This document shows, one piece after another, positions 1 to 10,746 of a DNA stretch of 64,000 nt. Origin of the DNA: Takakia lepidozioides (lineage: Eukaryota; Streptophyta; Takakiopsida; Takakiales; Takakiaceae); contig CM060731.1 in assembly GCA_030704615.1 (NCBI GenBank), positions 28,086,001-28,150,000 of the forward strand, read 5' to 3'. The notes below the pieces were generated by a model that did not search any database, was not told the origin of the DNA, and saw nothing but the letters and a program-made list of their open reading frames with translations. Every line of letters begins with the position of its first letter. The first letter of the stretch is position 1. The position numbers and the translations under genes were made by a program.

Positions 1-338
1 GCTATCAACAATATATCTTGCAAGTTTTGTGGTTGTCATCTTCAAAAACCTCAAACCATGAATAATTGTAGGTAAGTATCTCACGACCTTTTCAATATAG
101 AAGATGGGCTATATCAAGATTATAGCTGTACAGAGGTAGACAATCATAATGGAGGAAACCTCTTTTAATTCTTTGAATGATTCATTTTATAGGATTCATT
201 TTGCTTTGAATGATCCATAAAAAATAAATGATTTCATTTTGCAGGATTCATCCTTAGTTTAACGGCCTGCGAGGGGTCCTCTCGCGTTAAGAGGTTCTAT
301 CCTATCAACTTTATCATGTTAATTTTGGGGCTTTAATA

Positions 339-354
339 GGGGGGGGGGGGGGGG
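339..354. repeat. Homopolymer run of 16 G
   Basis: An uninterrupted run of sixteen G between an AT-rich left flank and the first dispersed repeat copy. Its exact length may be unreliable in an assembly. Confidence 0.9.
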
Positions 355-398
355 CTAAGTTTGTTTCACTTCAACTATTTTACTATTGAGACAACAAT

Positions 399-640
399 AT
401 ATGAAGCGAGACGTTTATTTCGTTTTGTTTTGTCACGTTGAAATGTCCCAAACCGCAAAGGCGCAGCCTGGTGCTTGGTACCGTTGGAAAGCCCTTGATG
501 AGGAGGGGTGCACCAGCTTGGCTCATGATTTTTGGACATGTGGTGTGGGAGAAACGGAATTTCAAGTACTTTTGGTCACCAAAAATTCGGGAAAAATAGC
601 AAAGTGAGTTTTGGGACAATGATTGGAGCCTCGACATGAG
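399..640 (+). repeat. Dispersed A/B repeat, copy 1 (order A-B)
   Basis: Two adjacent modules. Module A (about 399-498) contains GAAGCGAGACGTTTATTTCG and ends near GGAAAGCCC. Module B (about 506-640) begins GGTGCACCAGCTTGGC and runs to GGAGCCTCGACATGAG. Module A recurs at 927-1040, and both recur at 3746-3955 in reversed order. No long ORF or transposase is visible, so this is a non-coding repeat family of unknown class. Confidence 0.6.
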
Positions 641-698
641 ATATATCAAAATAATTGGATATATTACTACTCAATTAATTCATGGAAAAAAATAAATC

Positions 699-904
699 GG
701 GCCTTGACATGGGAGATGTACTTGGATACATAGGAGATTGCAATTGGGCTTAGATGACATTGGACACTTGGGCCTCTACGTAGGAGATGCACCTGGATAC
801 ATGAATAGAACATTGCACTTGGGCTTATATGGGCCTCGACATAGGAGACGCAGTGGGATACGTAAGAGATCTTGCACTTGGGCTTAAATGACACTGGACA
901 CTTG
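699..904 (+). repeat. Imperfect tandem repeat, about 61-73 bp x 3
   Basis: Three consecutive units each start with GGGCC(T)T and contain TAGGAGA(T/C)G, a GGATAC core and CTTGGGCTT. The first and third also share ATGACA(T/C)TGGACACTT. Units start near 699, 771 and 832. No coding function is visible. Confidence 0.65.
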
Positions 905-926
905 GGACAACGGCACAGGCTACCCT

Positions 927-1040
927 ATGAAGCGAGACATTTGTTTTGTTTTGTTTTGTCATGTTGAGATGTTCCAAACTGCAAGGCCCCAGCCCTGATG
1001 CTTGGTACCGATGGAAAGCCCTCAGATGAGGAGGGGTGTG
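927..1040 (+). repeat. Dispersed A/B repeat, copy 2 (module A only)
   Basis: Matches module A of the copy at 399-498, from GAAGCGAGACATTTG to GGAAAGCCCTCAGATGAGG. Module B is absent; the sequence passes into AT-rich DNA upstream of the F-box pseudogene. Confidence 0.6.
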
Positions 1041-1158
1041 TCGATCAATTTTTTGGATCATAATTTAGAATAGTACATTTTATGTACATTAGTATATATT
1101 TTATGAAGTTTAGTACGAAATCATAGTAAGAAATCATAAATAAAATGGAATTCTAGCA

Positions 1159-1686
1159 ATGGCAGAGCCGGAGGACCAGTCAAAGGACAACTCCTTGATT
1201 CCGGGATTGACAGACCATGTGATACTAGAATTCGTTGCACAGGTGCCTCGTTATTATTATTTATCGTTGAAAGGTGGTTGTAAGAAATGGCAGAATGCGC
1301 TAACGGTGGTTGATGACGAAGGCCGCAACGACGTCCTTGAGACTCGCACACGGGTAGAGATCAAGGAGGAATGGGTTTACATGTTGGCTGGTCCTGCACA
1401 CAATGTACAGCCTCTCATAAGTGCACGGAAGTGGTGGGCGTTTGATTCCGTTAGTACGCATTGGCGTTGTTTGCCAGACTGCCCTGTGGATTATACCTTT
1501 GAAGTTTCTGACAAGGAATCGGCAGTTACATGAACTCAACTTTTGGTTTGCGGACAGTACTCTAGAGGCTACATGGTATGGAGGTATGATTTAGAACTCA
1601 ACGAATAGTCTTCAACGCCCAGAATGATTCAAGATCGATGTCTTTTTGACTCAGCAAATGTGGGCAAATATGTCTATTTGTATTAG
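1159..1686 (+). pseudogene. F-box/kelch-repeat protein, broken
   Basis: The intact ATG-started ORF (1159-1533, 124 aa) has an F-box-like N-terminus around LIPGLTDHVILEFVAQVPR and KKWQ, then EEWVYMLAG typical of plant F-box/kelch proteins. After its stop, another frame keeps kelch-like text (LLVCGQYSRGYMVWRYDLEL, then NVGKYVYL) interrupted by an in-frame TAG and ending at 1684-1686. A frameshift near 1530 plus a nonsense codon therefore breaks the kelch domain. A functional relative would be a substrate receptor of an SCF ubiquitin ligase. The 124-aa ORF alone lacks a full kelch propeller, so it is called a pseudogene, though expression of the short form is not excluded. Confidence 0.6.
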
Positions 1687-1944
1687 AAGTCTCACCAATA
1701 GACGACTCTCAAAGCAATCAAGCGCTACAACTCGCTACTTCAAGCATGGGAACCTCTCCCCGTTCTCAACATAGCACGGGAAATGGAGCTAATGGGAAAA
1801 CAAGGATAAATATGAAACGTTGGATACTGGCTAATCAAGGGTAGCGATCCTCACTTCCTAAACAGATGAATGACATGGATGAGGAGCAACATTCATGAGG
1901 ACTTAAAACGACTCATGTATCAATGTAAGTTGGTCATGTCCCTG

Positions 1945-2090
1945 AATGGATGAAAGTTACAGATGGATGAAAATTATGAGGAAGAATGAAAATGGATGAA
2001 ATCAGTGGATGGATGAGAGAGCACAGGATGGATGAATTTATAGGATGGATGCAAAAGGGATGACATTACTAGGATGGATGAAATCAGAAG
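1945..2090 (+). repeat. Degenerate (GGATGGATGA) minisatellite
   Basis: The motif GGATGGATGA, or shortened ATGGATGA, recurs at least six times with spacers of about 10-35 bases. It is too irregular for a clean array. Similar GGATGAA words appear elsewhere in the window. Confidence 0.5.
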
Positions 2091-2159
2091 TATCCAGGTT
2101 TGCTTGGCCAACAAGCTTCCCATTAAATTTAATGATTAATTTCTAATTTTCCTATTGGC

Positions 2160-2868
2160 CCAAAAGAAGCATAAAATGAGGCTTGGGGGAGTGGAAAGCA
2201 AGTAGTATCAATCGAGAGAGTACCAGTGAGCGACTAGCACGATGCAGAGAGCACGGTGGAGGGCAGCCGTTAGAGTTGGAGAGCATAAAGATGGAGAGAG
2301 AATCAGTAGTAGTGAGCGATGGACTCGAAGTTACAACTATTTTGTTCCAGATTTGCAATCGTATCTAGTTCTTTCCGCTTGTAATTGAGTGAAGTGATGA
2401 CTTGATCCGATCAACCCTATCGGAGTGTCAAGTGTAACGCTAATCTAAACAAGGGCTGGTAGGACGTCCAGTTCTTGTTTTGCTTTTCAAGTCATTGGCT
2501 TTATGATTCTGCTCATTTGTTGGCAAACTAGATCTGCTTTAGTGGGGTCTTATTGATCCATTTCCATGCTAGTTCTTTCTGATAACAGAGAATAAAGATA
2601 ATTCTCCCAATAGAACCTAACATTAGTGAAATCAGAGCCTTATGTCCTCATAAATTAATTTTTGAAATCAGTTTTTCTTACACTGGCACACAATTGCAGA
2701 TGTTGGGGACTTGTCATTTTTCATGTATGAAAGGGTTCTCATTTCTTTAATACAAAATCGATCTGCTTTAGAATATGTTCTTGAAAGTTTTCTATGCTAG
2801 TTCTTGTTGATAGCAGAGAATAAGGCTAATACTTCCAATAGGACCTAAGATTAGCCAGATCAAAGCCA
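2160..2868 (+). mobile_element. Possible Copia-like LTR remnant
   Basis: A segment containing CATAAAATGAGG and later CTTGTAATTGAGTG is followed by AACCTAACATTAGTGAAATC then AGAGCC. This resembles the junction between a Ty1/Copia LTR end and an initiator-tRNA primer site (family consensus TGGTATCAGAGC). A diverged repeat of the same 70-bp stretch lies at about 2800-2868. No gag-pol reading frame follows, so at most this is a fragment. The call rests on one motif and could be coincidence. Confidence 0.25.
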
Positions 2869-3745
2869 GGGAACATAAAATATGAAGTTTTGAAAGTAGT
2901 TGTTTTTAAACTGGAGCAACAAAAGTCTATGGTGTAGAATTATGTTTGGCTGATACGATTTGACCTATTTACTTCTGCTAGTAAGATATCTGAGTGGAGT
3001 CTTCTTTGAGTCATAAAATTAAGATTACTACAGCACTAAAAGTTTGTAGTTATAGTAATTATTGCCTTGTTTAAGAGATATTAATCTCTAAAGTAGGCAG
3101 TATATGCTAGCAGAATTTGGGACTTGGTCATATCCATGGCACTGATTCTGCAAAGACATATATGTTTGAACGATTTGAGCTAAATCCTTTTTATGGACCT
3201 TGATTCACAAACTATGTTGAGTAAAGCTTAGGTTAGAGCTTCTGTTTTACATCAAGTGAATTGAAGAACCTAGTAGGGACTCATGGATTTTTGAAAACAG
3301 GGAATTTTAACTGCCAGGCCATGTTAAGAGTGAGATTTGACTATTGTGTTTAAATAACTAAAAGAAACCCGCTTGTAACAATATCTCTAGATTAGTTTGA
3401 TAGTTAGTCTAGTAACTTACATTTTCGAGGTTGGGGGTTCCACTCCTGCCGGCCGCAACTTGCTTAGTTTTGCTTATTTGTTTATAATCCTTTTAATACC
3501 GAGGGTAATTATACATTCGCATTACTGATTTCTGGACTATTGTTTTCGTAAATACGTCAATGAGTTAGTACTAACTGTTGGTTACAAATTACAAACGCAA
3601 ACACTTATAACATAGAAATTTTTTAAATCCACACTAGCAGCACCCTTGGAGCTAGGCGGCGCCTTTGGGACCTAACCTGACTCTGTTTAACACGAACCTT
3701 AAATTAAGTATGCAACTGTTAATGGGGTGCATTAATGGTTCACAG

Positions 3746-3955
3746 GGTGCACCGGCTAGGTCTCATGATTTTTGGACATGCGGTGGGGGAGATGTGGAAT
3801 TTCAAGTACTATTGGTCCATGGAAATTCCCGAAAAATAGCACAGTGGGCTTTCCTGGGACAATGAGTGGAGCCTCGACGGGAGATCCGGCTAGATATCAA
3901 TATATGAAGCGAGAAATTTGTTTTGTTTTGTAGCGTCGTTGAGATCCCCCGAACA
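3746..3955 (+). repeat. Dispersed A/B repeat, copy 3 (order B-A)
   Basis: Module B (GGTGCACCGGCTAGGTCTCA to GGAGCCTCGAC, about 3746-3880) is followed by module A (GAAGCGAGAAATTTG, about 3905-3955). The order is the reverse of copy 1, as expected if copies were cut from a tandem A-B-A-B array at different points. Confidence 0.55.
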
Positions 3956-4509
3956 ACGGGCCCAACATATATAGGTAATAAACCAAAATTAAGTTGTTGT
4001 ACATTCAAAAGTACTTCACAATTACACAAACAACACATCTTACAATAATCTGATAGTCATATTGGAATAATATATAATTTATCGACTTCAAATTAATGGT
4101 ACATTACTGGTGCATCCCTCCCTAACTTATACTCAAGTATCACCGACCACTAGAGGTTGTGGGTCCAAACCATGTGTTGGACATCATAAATGTGTCCAAC
4201 TTTGCACCAAAAGGCGATAGCCCTTCGAATCCAGTCTGGGTTTGGTTATTTGCTAGAAAAAGTCGCCGGTTCCAAATACGGGTCTGATTATGTAAATAAT
4301 TTACTTAGAATCATTTAAAAAGTCAATGATTTTTTGGGAAAATAAAAATGAAAAGGTCCTCTTGGTCAAATGAATATTATAAATTACACTATTCAAACAA
4401 ATAATCATTGTATCAAACACAAACTTTGGAACAACGTCCCTTTTATGTTTATGAAAAACAAATAAATATTTGTCTGTGTCAAACCACGACATGGATATTT
4501 GTCGATGCA

Positions 4510-6052
4510 AATGTATAATGCAGATACCTAGTAACGATAGGGATATTGTGTGGTTCGGGGGCCTTCTTTGAAACATGCTCGCATTAATAAGGATAAATCA
4601 TATGGATTTAGGATCAACATGAGAACTCAGAAGCTTGTGAAGTTGTCAAATTCCTTAGTATATTTCTACATCCACGTTATTACGATTTTGATTTCGTATG
4701 TAATAACTTTGAGATTGTACAATCATATAAAATATGAATGGTTGAATATATATTACACATATATAAAATTGAGCAATTGACCGTACTGTGAATAAGATAT
4801 TACAAATATATGGTTATAAGCCTGTAGACCTTGTAAAGCATGTCAAGGACAAGAGAGTTTCAGTCGATTTCGACATTGAGGATGAGGAGTGGCGTATCTT
4901 GGAGGGTGCCCCCACTACACGACCAGGACTACTACTGCTTGTGACCTAGACAACTTGGTTATGAATGCTGAAACTGGACCTGTGAGCATCGGGGCCATAT
5001 TTCCATGTTGTATTTGGAGTAGACAATCACATCTGCCTTCAGAATTAAGTCTCTGTTGTGTATGCACTTGTTAAATGTACGTCATGCCCCTTGATGACAT
5101 AATTTTGGACACGAGAGGTGCTTTAATTTCATGGTCGTAATGCACTCCATGTGAGTGGTACTCAATACAAGGTATGAGGGACATATGCATGTTTTTAATA
5201 ATTCCATTAAAACATAGTGGATACCCAATAAATTAGAGGTAATTTAAACATCATTCATTCTTGTATTCTTGAGCTCATGAGAATATGACTTGAGGATTTG
5301 AAAGTGTTTTAGGATAGCTAAGGTACGTTAAGCATCGTCATCTATGTTTCTTTAGCTTCTCAAAAGTCTTGAAAAGCGCTTGGAATAGGAGTGTTAATTC
5401 CGATAACCCCTTAAGGAGACTCATTCCAACCTTATATAAGCATCGTCATTTTTAAAACAAAGTCTTAGAAGACAATATAATTAAAACTATAAACGCAATT
5501 CGCCTTATGAATTAGAATGCTCAATCTCTATTTTGTTGGTAGGAACACAAACATACTCGTCGTATGGATAATTTTATGAACAAATCCGAGTGAGGGGACA
5601 GTTATTGAACCCAATCTATGTTGCTATCCATCTTCTATTTACAACGTTCTTCTTGCATAGATATTTAGGTATGAGCACGATTATATGTTACGTCTGCTAA
5701 GAGGTGGATAATTGTTTTGCTGGTTATTAATGATTTAGTCATAATTTGTTTCTTTATGTTAGTATGGGTTGTAAGATTTGAAATGCTACCATCCTAAACT
5801 AATATTTTTGTATCATGATGTAAGCCTAGATACAAACCCTGACCAATGACACCAATCTAAATTTGTATAAATGGCCGTTAACGACTCGTTCCTCATCAAG
5901 ATGAATTTTTGTCGTTTCAATCATTTGGGTATATTGGACAAGCCATCACCAAACATGAGAGCATTCAAAATATCTGTCGAGGATGAATGACTTGTTCTTT
6001 ATTAACAAGAATTGATCTTTTTATCAAACATTTTCAGCAATTCAATATGGAT
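4510..6052 (+). repeat. Segmental duplication, copy 1
   Basis: Blocks 4510-4766, 5621-5960 and 5966-6052 match 7191-7443, 7446-7768 and 8151-8241 in the same order and strand. Copy 1 carries about 850 bp (4767-5620) missing from copy 2. That insert includes a short readable stretch (KPVDLVKHVKDKRVSVDFD at about 4825-4880) that I do not recognise. Interruptions and many substitutions show an old duplication, possibly of a non-autonomous transposon. Confidence 0.65.
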
Positions 6053-6174
6053 GAATAGCATATGGATGAATAGTTCACTCAATAGCAATGTCACTCGCAG
6101 AGATTTCCTGCTCAATCAAAGGAAGGGGAGAAACACCTCAAAATTACCACCACCAATTTCCAGGTTGCAGAATT

Positions 6175-7104
6175 CACCTTAAGCAAATTTGTCTTTGCCG
6201 AAATCAGGTATATGTGCCAAAAATGCTTTCACAACATCACCCAAGTCCATGTTGCCAATGACATACAAGTGCTGGTCAACATTCTCCATCACCTCTTCCC
6301 TTGAGGTGCCGACATCATGAAATATGAAGTTGTCTTCTTCCCCCAATTCAATCAACCTCCATACTTGAGATCCAAAACCGGCCTACTCAGGACATGCAAG
6401 AACAATATCTTCACAGATGGAAAGTAAAACCTTCAAGCAAGCTTTTTTAACGAGATGCTTAGATTTGGCCTTCAAATCGTTAGTACCGTCCACCTGTTCT
6501 TAGACGGCTGCGATATGTCTGCGCGGAGTTGAAATCTCATCAGAGAAGAATATGCAATTGCTATAAACCTCCCACTACATGTTGGGCCGGGTAGCATAAC
6601 GTTTCTTCATCTGCAAAAGAAGTCAAACAGTCAAACAATCATCTGTGATAAGCACTGGGATAATAAGCACTGGAATGAAATGCATTGGGACGATAAGGAC
6701 TGGGTTAAAAGAGATAAGGAGCTAAGAACCATGACCAATCATATCTGCTTAAGGAGTTCATTCTCACACTCACGACCATGAGAACGCTTCTTGTAGGAAT
6801 TCTAAACCTCTCTCAATGTGACCATTTTCTGAAGTCTCATGAGACGCTCCTTGCTGAGTTTCATGTCTTGCTTCAAGGCGTGAATCTCTTGATCGGAGTC
6901 ATTGATCCGCTTCAACAACATTGATTTTGTACTTTTCAACCGATCCCTAAGGTGTTCAATCTTCGAAACTATATCCTCATAGGAGGGACCAACCCTCACG
7001 ACCTTGACTCCCTGTTGGCCTTGTACCAAAGTCTTCGCATCACGAGCATTTGGGCTGACCGCCTGAACCAACAGGGTTCGATCCACACCCGCACAAAAAT
7101 CCAT
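6175..7104 (-). pseudogene. Decayed coiled-coil ORF, family unknown
   Basis: The open part (7104-6802, 100 aa) has a heptad-like region with KIEHLRDRLKSTKSMLLKRI and LKQDMKLSKERLMRLQK. About 200 bases further along the minus strand, after a pyrimidine-rich tract ending in TTTTGCAG near 6612, one frame reads on to 6178 with only three internal stops. It includes KHLVKKACLKVLLSICEDIV, FGSQVWRLIELGEEDNFIFH and DVVKAFLAHIPDFGKDKFA. Such continuity across several hundred bases with few stops suggests a recently decayed exon rather than chance. I do not recognise the family; a transposon-encoded or captured gene is possible. It sits between the two copies of a segmental duplication. Confidence 0.45.
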
Positions 7105-7190
7105 GCATGGGACCCCCTGGATAGCATGTTTTTCACAACCATCCTCTCAATCAAGTCACTAGTACTCATCCTGGAACAATCCCATCCAAT

Positions 7191-8241
7191 GTATAATGCA
7201 AGTAGTAATGATAGGGATATTGTGTGGTTCGGGGGCTTTCTTTAAAACATGTTCGCATTAATAAGGATACATCATATGGATTAAGGATCAACATGAGAAC
7301 TCAGAAGCTTGTGAAGTTGTCAAATTCCTTAGTATATTTGTACCATCCACGTTATTACGATTTTGATTTTCATATGTAATAATTTTGAGATTGTATAATC
7401 ACATAAAATATGAATGGTTGAATATAATACACATATATAAAATTATCGTGCTATCCGTCTTCTATTTACAACGTTCTTTTTGCATAGATATTTAGGTATA
7501 ACCACGATTATATGTTACGTCTGCTAGGAGGTGAATAATTGTTTTCCTGATTATTTACGATTTAGTCATAGTTTGTTTCTTTATGTTAGTATGGGTTATA
7601 AGATTGAAATGGTATCATCCTAAACTAATATTTTTGTATCATGATGTAAGCCTAGATACAAACCCTGACTAATGACACCAAACTAGATTTGTTTAAATGG
7701 CCGTCAATGACTCGTTCCTCATCAAGATGAATTTTTGTCGTTTCAATCAAGCCATCACCAAACATGAGACCAATGACTGACATTCGGTGTCAACGGCATG
7801 CAAAATTTTGTTTCTTCTTTTCTCTCTCGAAGCACCATTTCATTTCATTTCTTTGCCTAGTCTCTGTCTTCACAGCTATGGAATAGGAACAGGAACTGCG
7901 CAGGTTTCCTTCCCTCTGAATCTCTCGCTGGCTGTTAAAGATGTACTTAGAGAGGGACATTACGATGGAGTATTTTCAGGAAATCTTGGGAAGGTACCTC
8001 GAAATTCGCTTAAGTCGTAACATGAATCTCCTACAGATACTACATCCTCCTCCTCAAGCCTAATGCGTGGGCTGTCCTCCCTGTCCGCTTGTCTTTTTAT
8101 ACATGTTAGAACTGTTGAAACTTTTTCTTTTCCAGTGCAGTCCATTTGAGGTCAAAATATATGTCGAGGATGAATGACTTGTTCTTTATCTACAAGAATT
8201 GATCTTTTTATCAAACATTTTCAGCAATTCAATATGGATGA
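7191..8241 (+). repeat. Segmental duplication, copy 2
   Basis: Matches copy 1 (4510-6052) in three blocks. It lacks the roughly 850-bp insert of copy 1 and instead has about 380 bp (7769-8150) absent there. That insert contains a 77-codon ORF (7787-8020) with a hydrophobic start, which I do not count as a gene. Confidence 0.65.
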
Positions 8242-8633
8242 AAACAAATCTTTATTCACAATAGGTCCAGAGGATGAGTCATTGAGTAGTATTACTGGAG
8301 TCCTTAGATCTTAAATGGGTTGGCCGAGAAACTATTATTGAGAACAAAAGTATAAGGACCTACGAAGTATGCAGGTGATGCATTGAGAAGTACTATATGA
8401 CTTGGATTGTTGTGAAACACTTGTAAATAAGTCACATAGGGATGCCCATAATCTTGACAACATTTCATCCCGGATCAAACACATAATTCAGCATCAATTT
8501 TATTACAATGTAAAACAGTAATAAGATGTTTTTCGGATTGAACAACCCGTGTCTATATCTTCAATAGTGACAAGGACTATGGCTATGGAACTCTAAGCAT
8601 AATGAAAAAATAGTTTGAATGTTGTCAACAAAA

Positions 8634-9083
8634 CTATGGCCAAATGTATAAACATGGAGTAAGACGGGTGCCATTAACATAATGCCTCACCAAATCAAAA
8701 CAAACATCATTGATGTTCCACTCATATTGTAGAATGAGTGGATCTATGTTAGGTCCCATGCCCGCGTAAGGGTCTATACCGACGAGGTAGCTGGTGTCGG
8801 ATGGGTTGTTATAGAAATAGCAGCTGATCTCCGCATACACATTGTAGTGAGAATCGGGTGTTACACCGAAAGTTAGATGCTGATACACCGTCACCGTCTG
8901 CTCCGGGGTTTTGCCACCGGTGATCTCGTTGACACAAATGAAGGTGATATTGGTTTGTGATTCTCGATAGTTGTTGAACTCTATGAGCATTGGCACCATG
9001 AACTTGGCCGATATGCACGGCAAGTTTATCCCAGTGACCAGCAAGAGGCCCAGAGCTGTGACCAACCCCATGGACTCCTGCAT
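8634..9083 (-). CDS. Small secreted protein, S1/SPH (self-incompatibility S1-like) family candidate
   Basis: From the first ATG (9083) the product is about 149 aa; a second ATG at 9071 gives 145 aa. The N-terminus MGLVTALGLLLVTGINLPC is a good signal peptide, so secretion is predicted. The mature part has spaced cysteines and beta-rich text: HLTFGVTPDSHYNVYAEISC, then YFYNN, VGIDPYAG and YEWNINDVCFDL. Order and spacing resemble S1-family proteins (Cys, aromatic F-x-V/F, C-Y-F, vYD, W-x-I-x-D-x-G), but no sequence is diagnostic. The frame stays open upstream to 9167 only through a TTG. Just before ATG 9071 lies a pyrimidine-rich stretch ending TATGCAG, which could be a 5'-UTR intron acceptor. 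Confidence 0.5.
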   Translation of the reverse strand: MQESMGLVTALGLLLVTGINLPCISAKFMVPMLIEFNNYRESQTNITFICVNEITGGKTPEQTVTVYQHLTFGVTPDSHYNVYAEISCYFYNNPSDTSYLVGIDPYAGMGPNIDPLILQYEWNINDVCFDLVRHYVNGTRLTPCLYIWP

Positions 9084-9167
9084 ATTTCTTAAAACAATGA
9101 TTTGAGTAAGTGAGGGAAGCAGGGAAAGACACAAGAGTAGGATGCAAGAAATGAGAGCTCTAGACAA

Positions 9168-10312
9168 TTTGGTTCTTTCGATATTAAGACATTATGTCTG
9201 TCGGCTCGCAAGGCCAAAAGATCCCTCTTAACCACTTCAATATACACTTGCCTATCGTACGTAGTAGTGGGTCCCAAACCCATGAAATCTGGTTATCTAC
9301 CATTCGAGTATATCACGGTCTGCTTGCACGCCCCAAGATCCGGTTGCAACCCGATGAGAAGGGGTTGTTACCAGGAATTCAGCCACCCAACTCACAACAA
9401 ACCAAGCCAGCTCGTACTGATATATAGCCACATTAGAGTTATCCGTAATTCCATAAATGCAAGTAGACTCGACCCACATCAAGGCGAAACTACAAAAGAG
9501 TAGGTGCCATTGTTATTTTTTGTATTGAGTCTATTAATACAATTAAATATTGAGAAATATGACATGGTCTAGATACTCCATACAAGCACTAACATTATTA
9601 ATTGTGGCAATGGAGTTGTAGATTCAGATATATTGTGAGATTGTATCGCCCATTATAATCTCTATTTGTGGTTAAAAATGTGAGGAAGGGGATCCACGGA
9701 TCTTCTTAACCTTAGAGTATATATATGTGCTGCTCGTTGGGGCATAAACAGTAGGCAAGTTTGAAATTGCTGCCTAGATATCTACTCAATTTTCCTTTTG
9801 CTTTTATCCATTTTACTGTTCATCTCTATAGTTCTCCAGGCCCTTCTTGTTTAGAAGCCTGTGTATTCTCTTGACAATAATAGTTAATGTGATGCTAATG
9901 TGGATTATGACAAGACGTTGGACCTAATGTTCTTCCTGCTGAGTTTTTTACATTGTTTTTTCCACTGCCCGACTTTACATTGTTTTCTATCTTTCTATGT
10001 AAAAACATTACTTCCCTATTGTACTTCACGTCTTGTGCATCAATTTTTCTATGTAAAAATTACATCCCTATTGTACTTCATTCTTTCTGTTTCCCAAGTC
10101 TTGTGTGATTTTTTCCAAGATTGGGAACATGTTTTTGTCCGTTGAATAAATGATTGAGCAACAACTCCATCCATTTATAAGCCACCAACCACTACATTAG
10201 GGCTATTCATCCATAGTCTAAAACGTTTAACCACTAACATGTTTGGGGCCACTTGCAATTGGATCCAATGTCTGGATTGTTCATCCATCAAGCACTTGTT
10301 GTCTGCATACAC
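9168..10312. other. Intergenic, nothing recognised
   Basis: AT-rich spacer. Minus-strand ORFs near 9.1-9.5 kb overlap and show no family signature. A T-rich repeated phrase (TTTCTATGTAAAAA, twice between 9986 and 10060) marks a local short duplication. Confidence 0.6.
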
Positions 10313-10321
10313 TACCCCTTA

Positions 10322-10497
10322 GTGACAACCAAGTTGTAGCCCAGCGTTAATGGGCACATACCACCTCGAAGTGGTTGTGGGTTCAATCCACCGATTGGTC
10401 TCGCAATGGTGTCCACTTTGAGGCAATATGTAGCCCTCCGCGTCAAGAGACACCATAATTTACGCTTCCTTTGGGAGGCACCATATATTGTTATTAT
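10322..10497 (+). mobile_element. tRNA-derived SINE 1
   Basis: A 176-bp element with a tRNA-like head: box A-like GTAGCCCAGCGTTAATGGG and box B GGGTTCAATCC at about 10379-10389. The tail is TTGTTATTATT, a style common in plant SINEs. It is flanked by direct repeats TACCCCTTA at 10313-10321 and 10498-10506, as expected for target-primed insertion. Degenerate arms argue against a working tRNA gene. Confidence 0.7.
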
Positions 10498-10550
10498 TAC
10501 CCCTTATTAAAACTGATTTAAAAAATAAAAAAGGGGATGAAGCCCAAATA

Positions 10551-10746
10551 CCACCAGTCGGTAGCTCAGTTGGATACAGCACTGAGTACCACCCAGGTGA
10601 TTCTGGGTTCAAATCCTGCTACCTTGTCAGGTGTGGTATAATTCTTCTCCCACTTCCCTTCCCTAGAGCCTTGTGCTTGGCGAGGTTACTATGAAAGAGG
10701 TTGTTTTCTCCTCTCATAAGTTTTTAAGAAAAAAAGAGAAAAAAAA
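10551..10746 (+). mobile_element. tRNA-derived SINE 2
   Basis: A 196-bp element 54 bases after SINE 1. It has a near-perfect box A (TAGCTCAGTTGGA) and box B (GGTTCAAATCC), then a tRNA-unrelated body and an A-rich tail (AAGAAAAAAAGAGAAAAAA). Flanking direct repeats GAAGCCCAAATA (10539-10550) and GAAGCCCCAATA (10747-10758) differ at one position. A diverged relative lies near 39.05-39.19 kb. Confidence 0.75.

Larger units (their letters stand above)
1687..4509. other. Intergenic, repeat-rich, no gene recognised
   Basis: AT-rich DNA without a supportable gene. It contains a degenerate GGATGGATGA repeat, a possible Copia-like LTR/primer-site remnant, a weak box-B-like tract near 3440 (GGGGGTTCCACTCC), A/B repeat copy 3 and a second box-B-like tract near 4165. 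ORFs here are short and unlike any protein I know. Confidence 0.6.

Noticed and set aside
10551-10640. Intact tRNA gene
   Set aside because: The A and B boxes are good, but the acceptor and T stems do not pair and an A-rich tail with target duplications follows, so it is a SINE.
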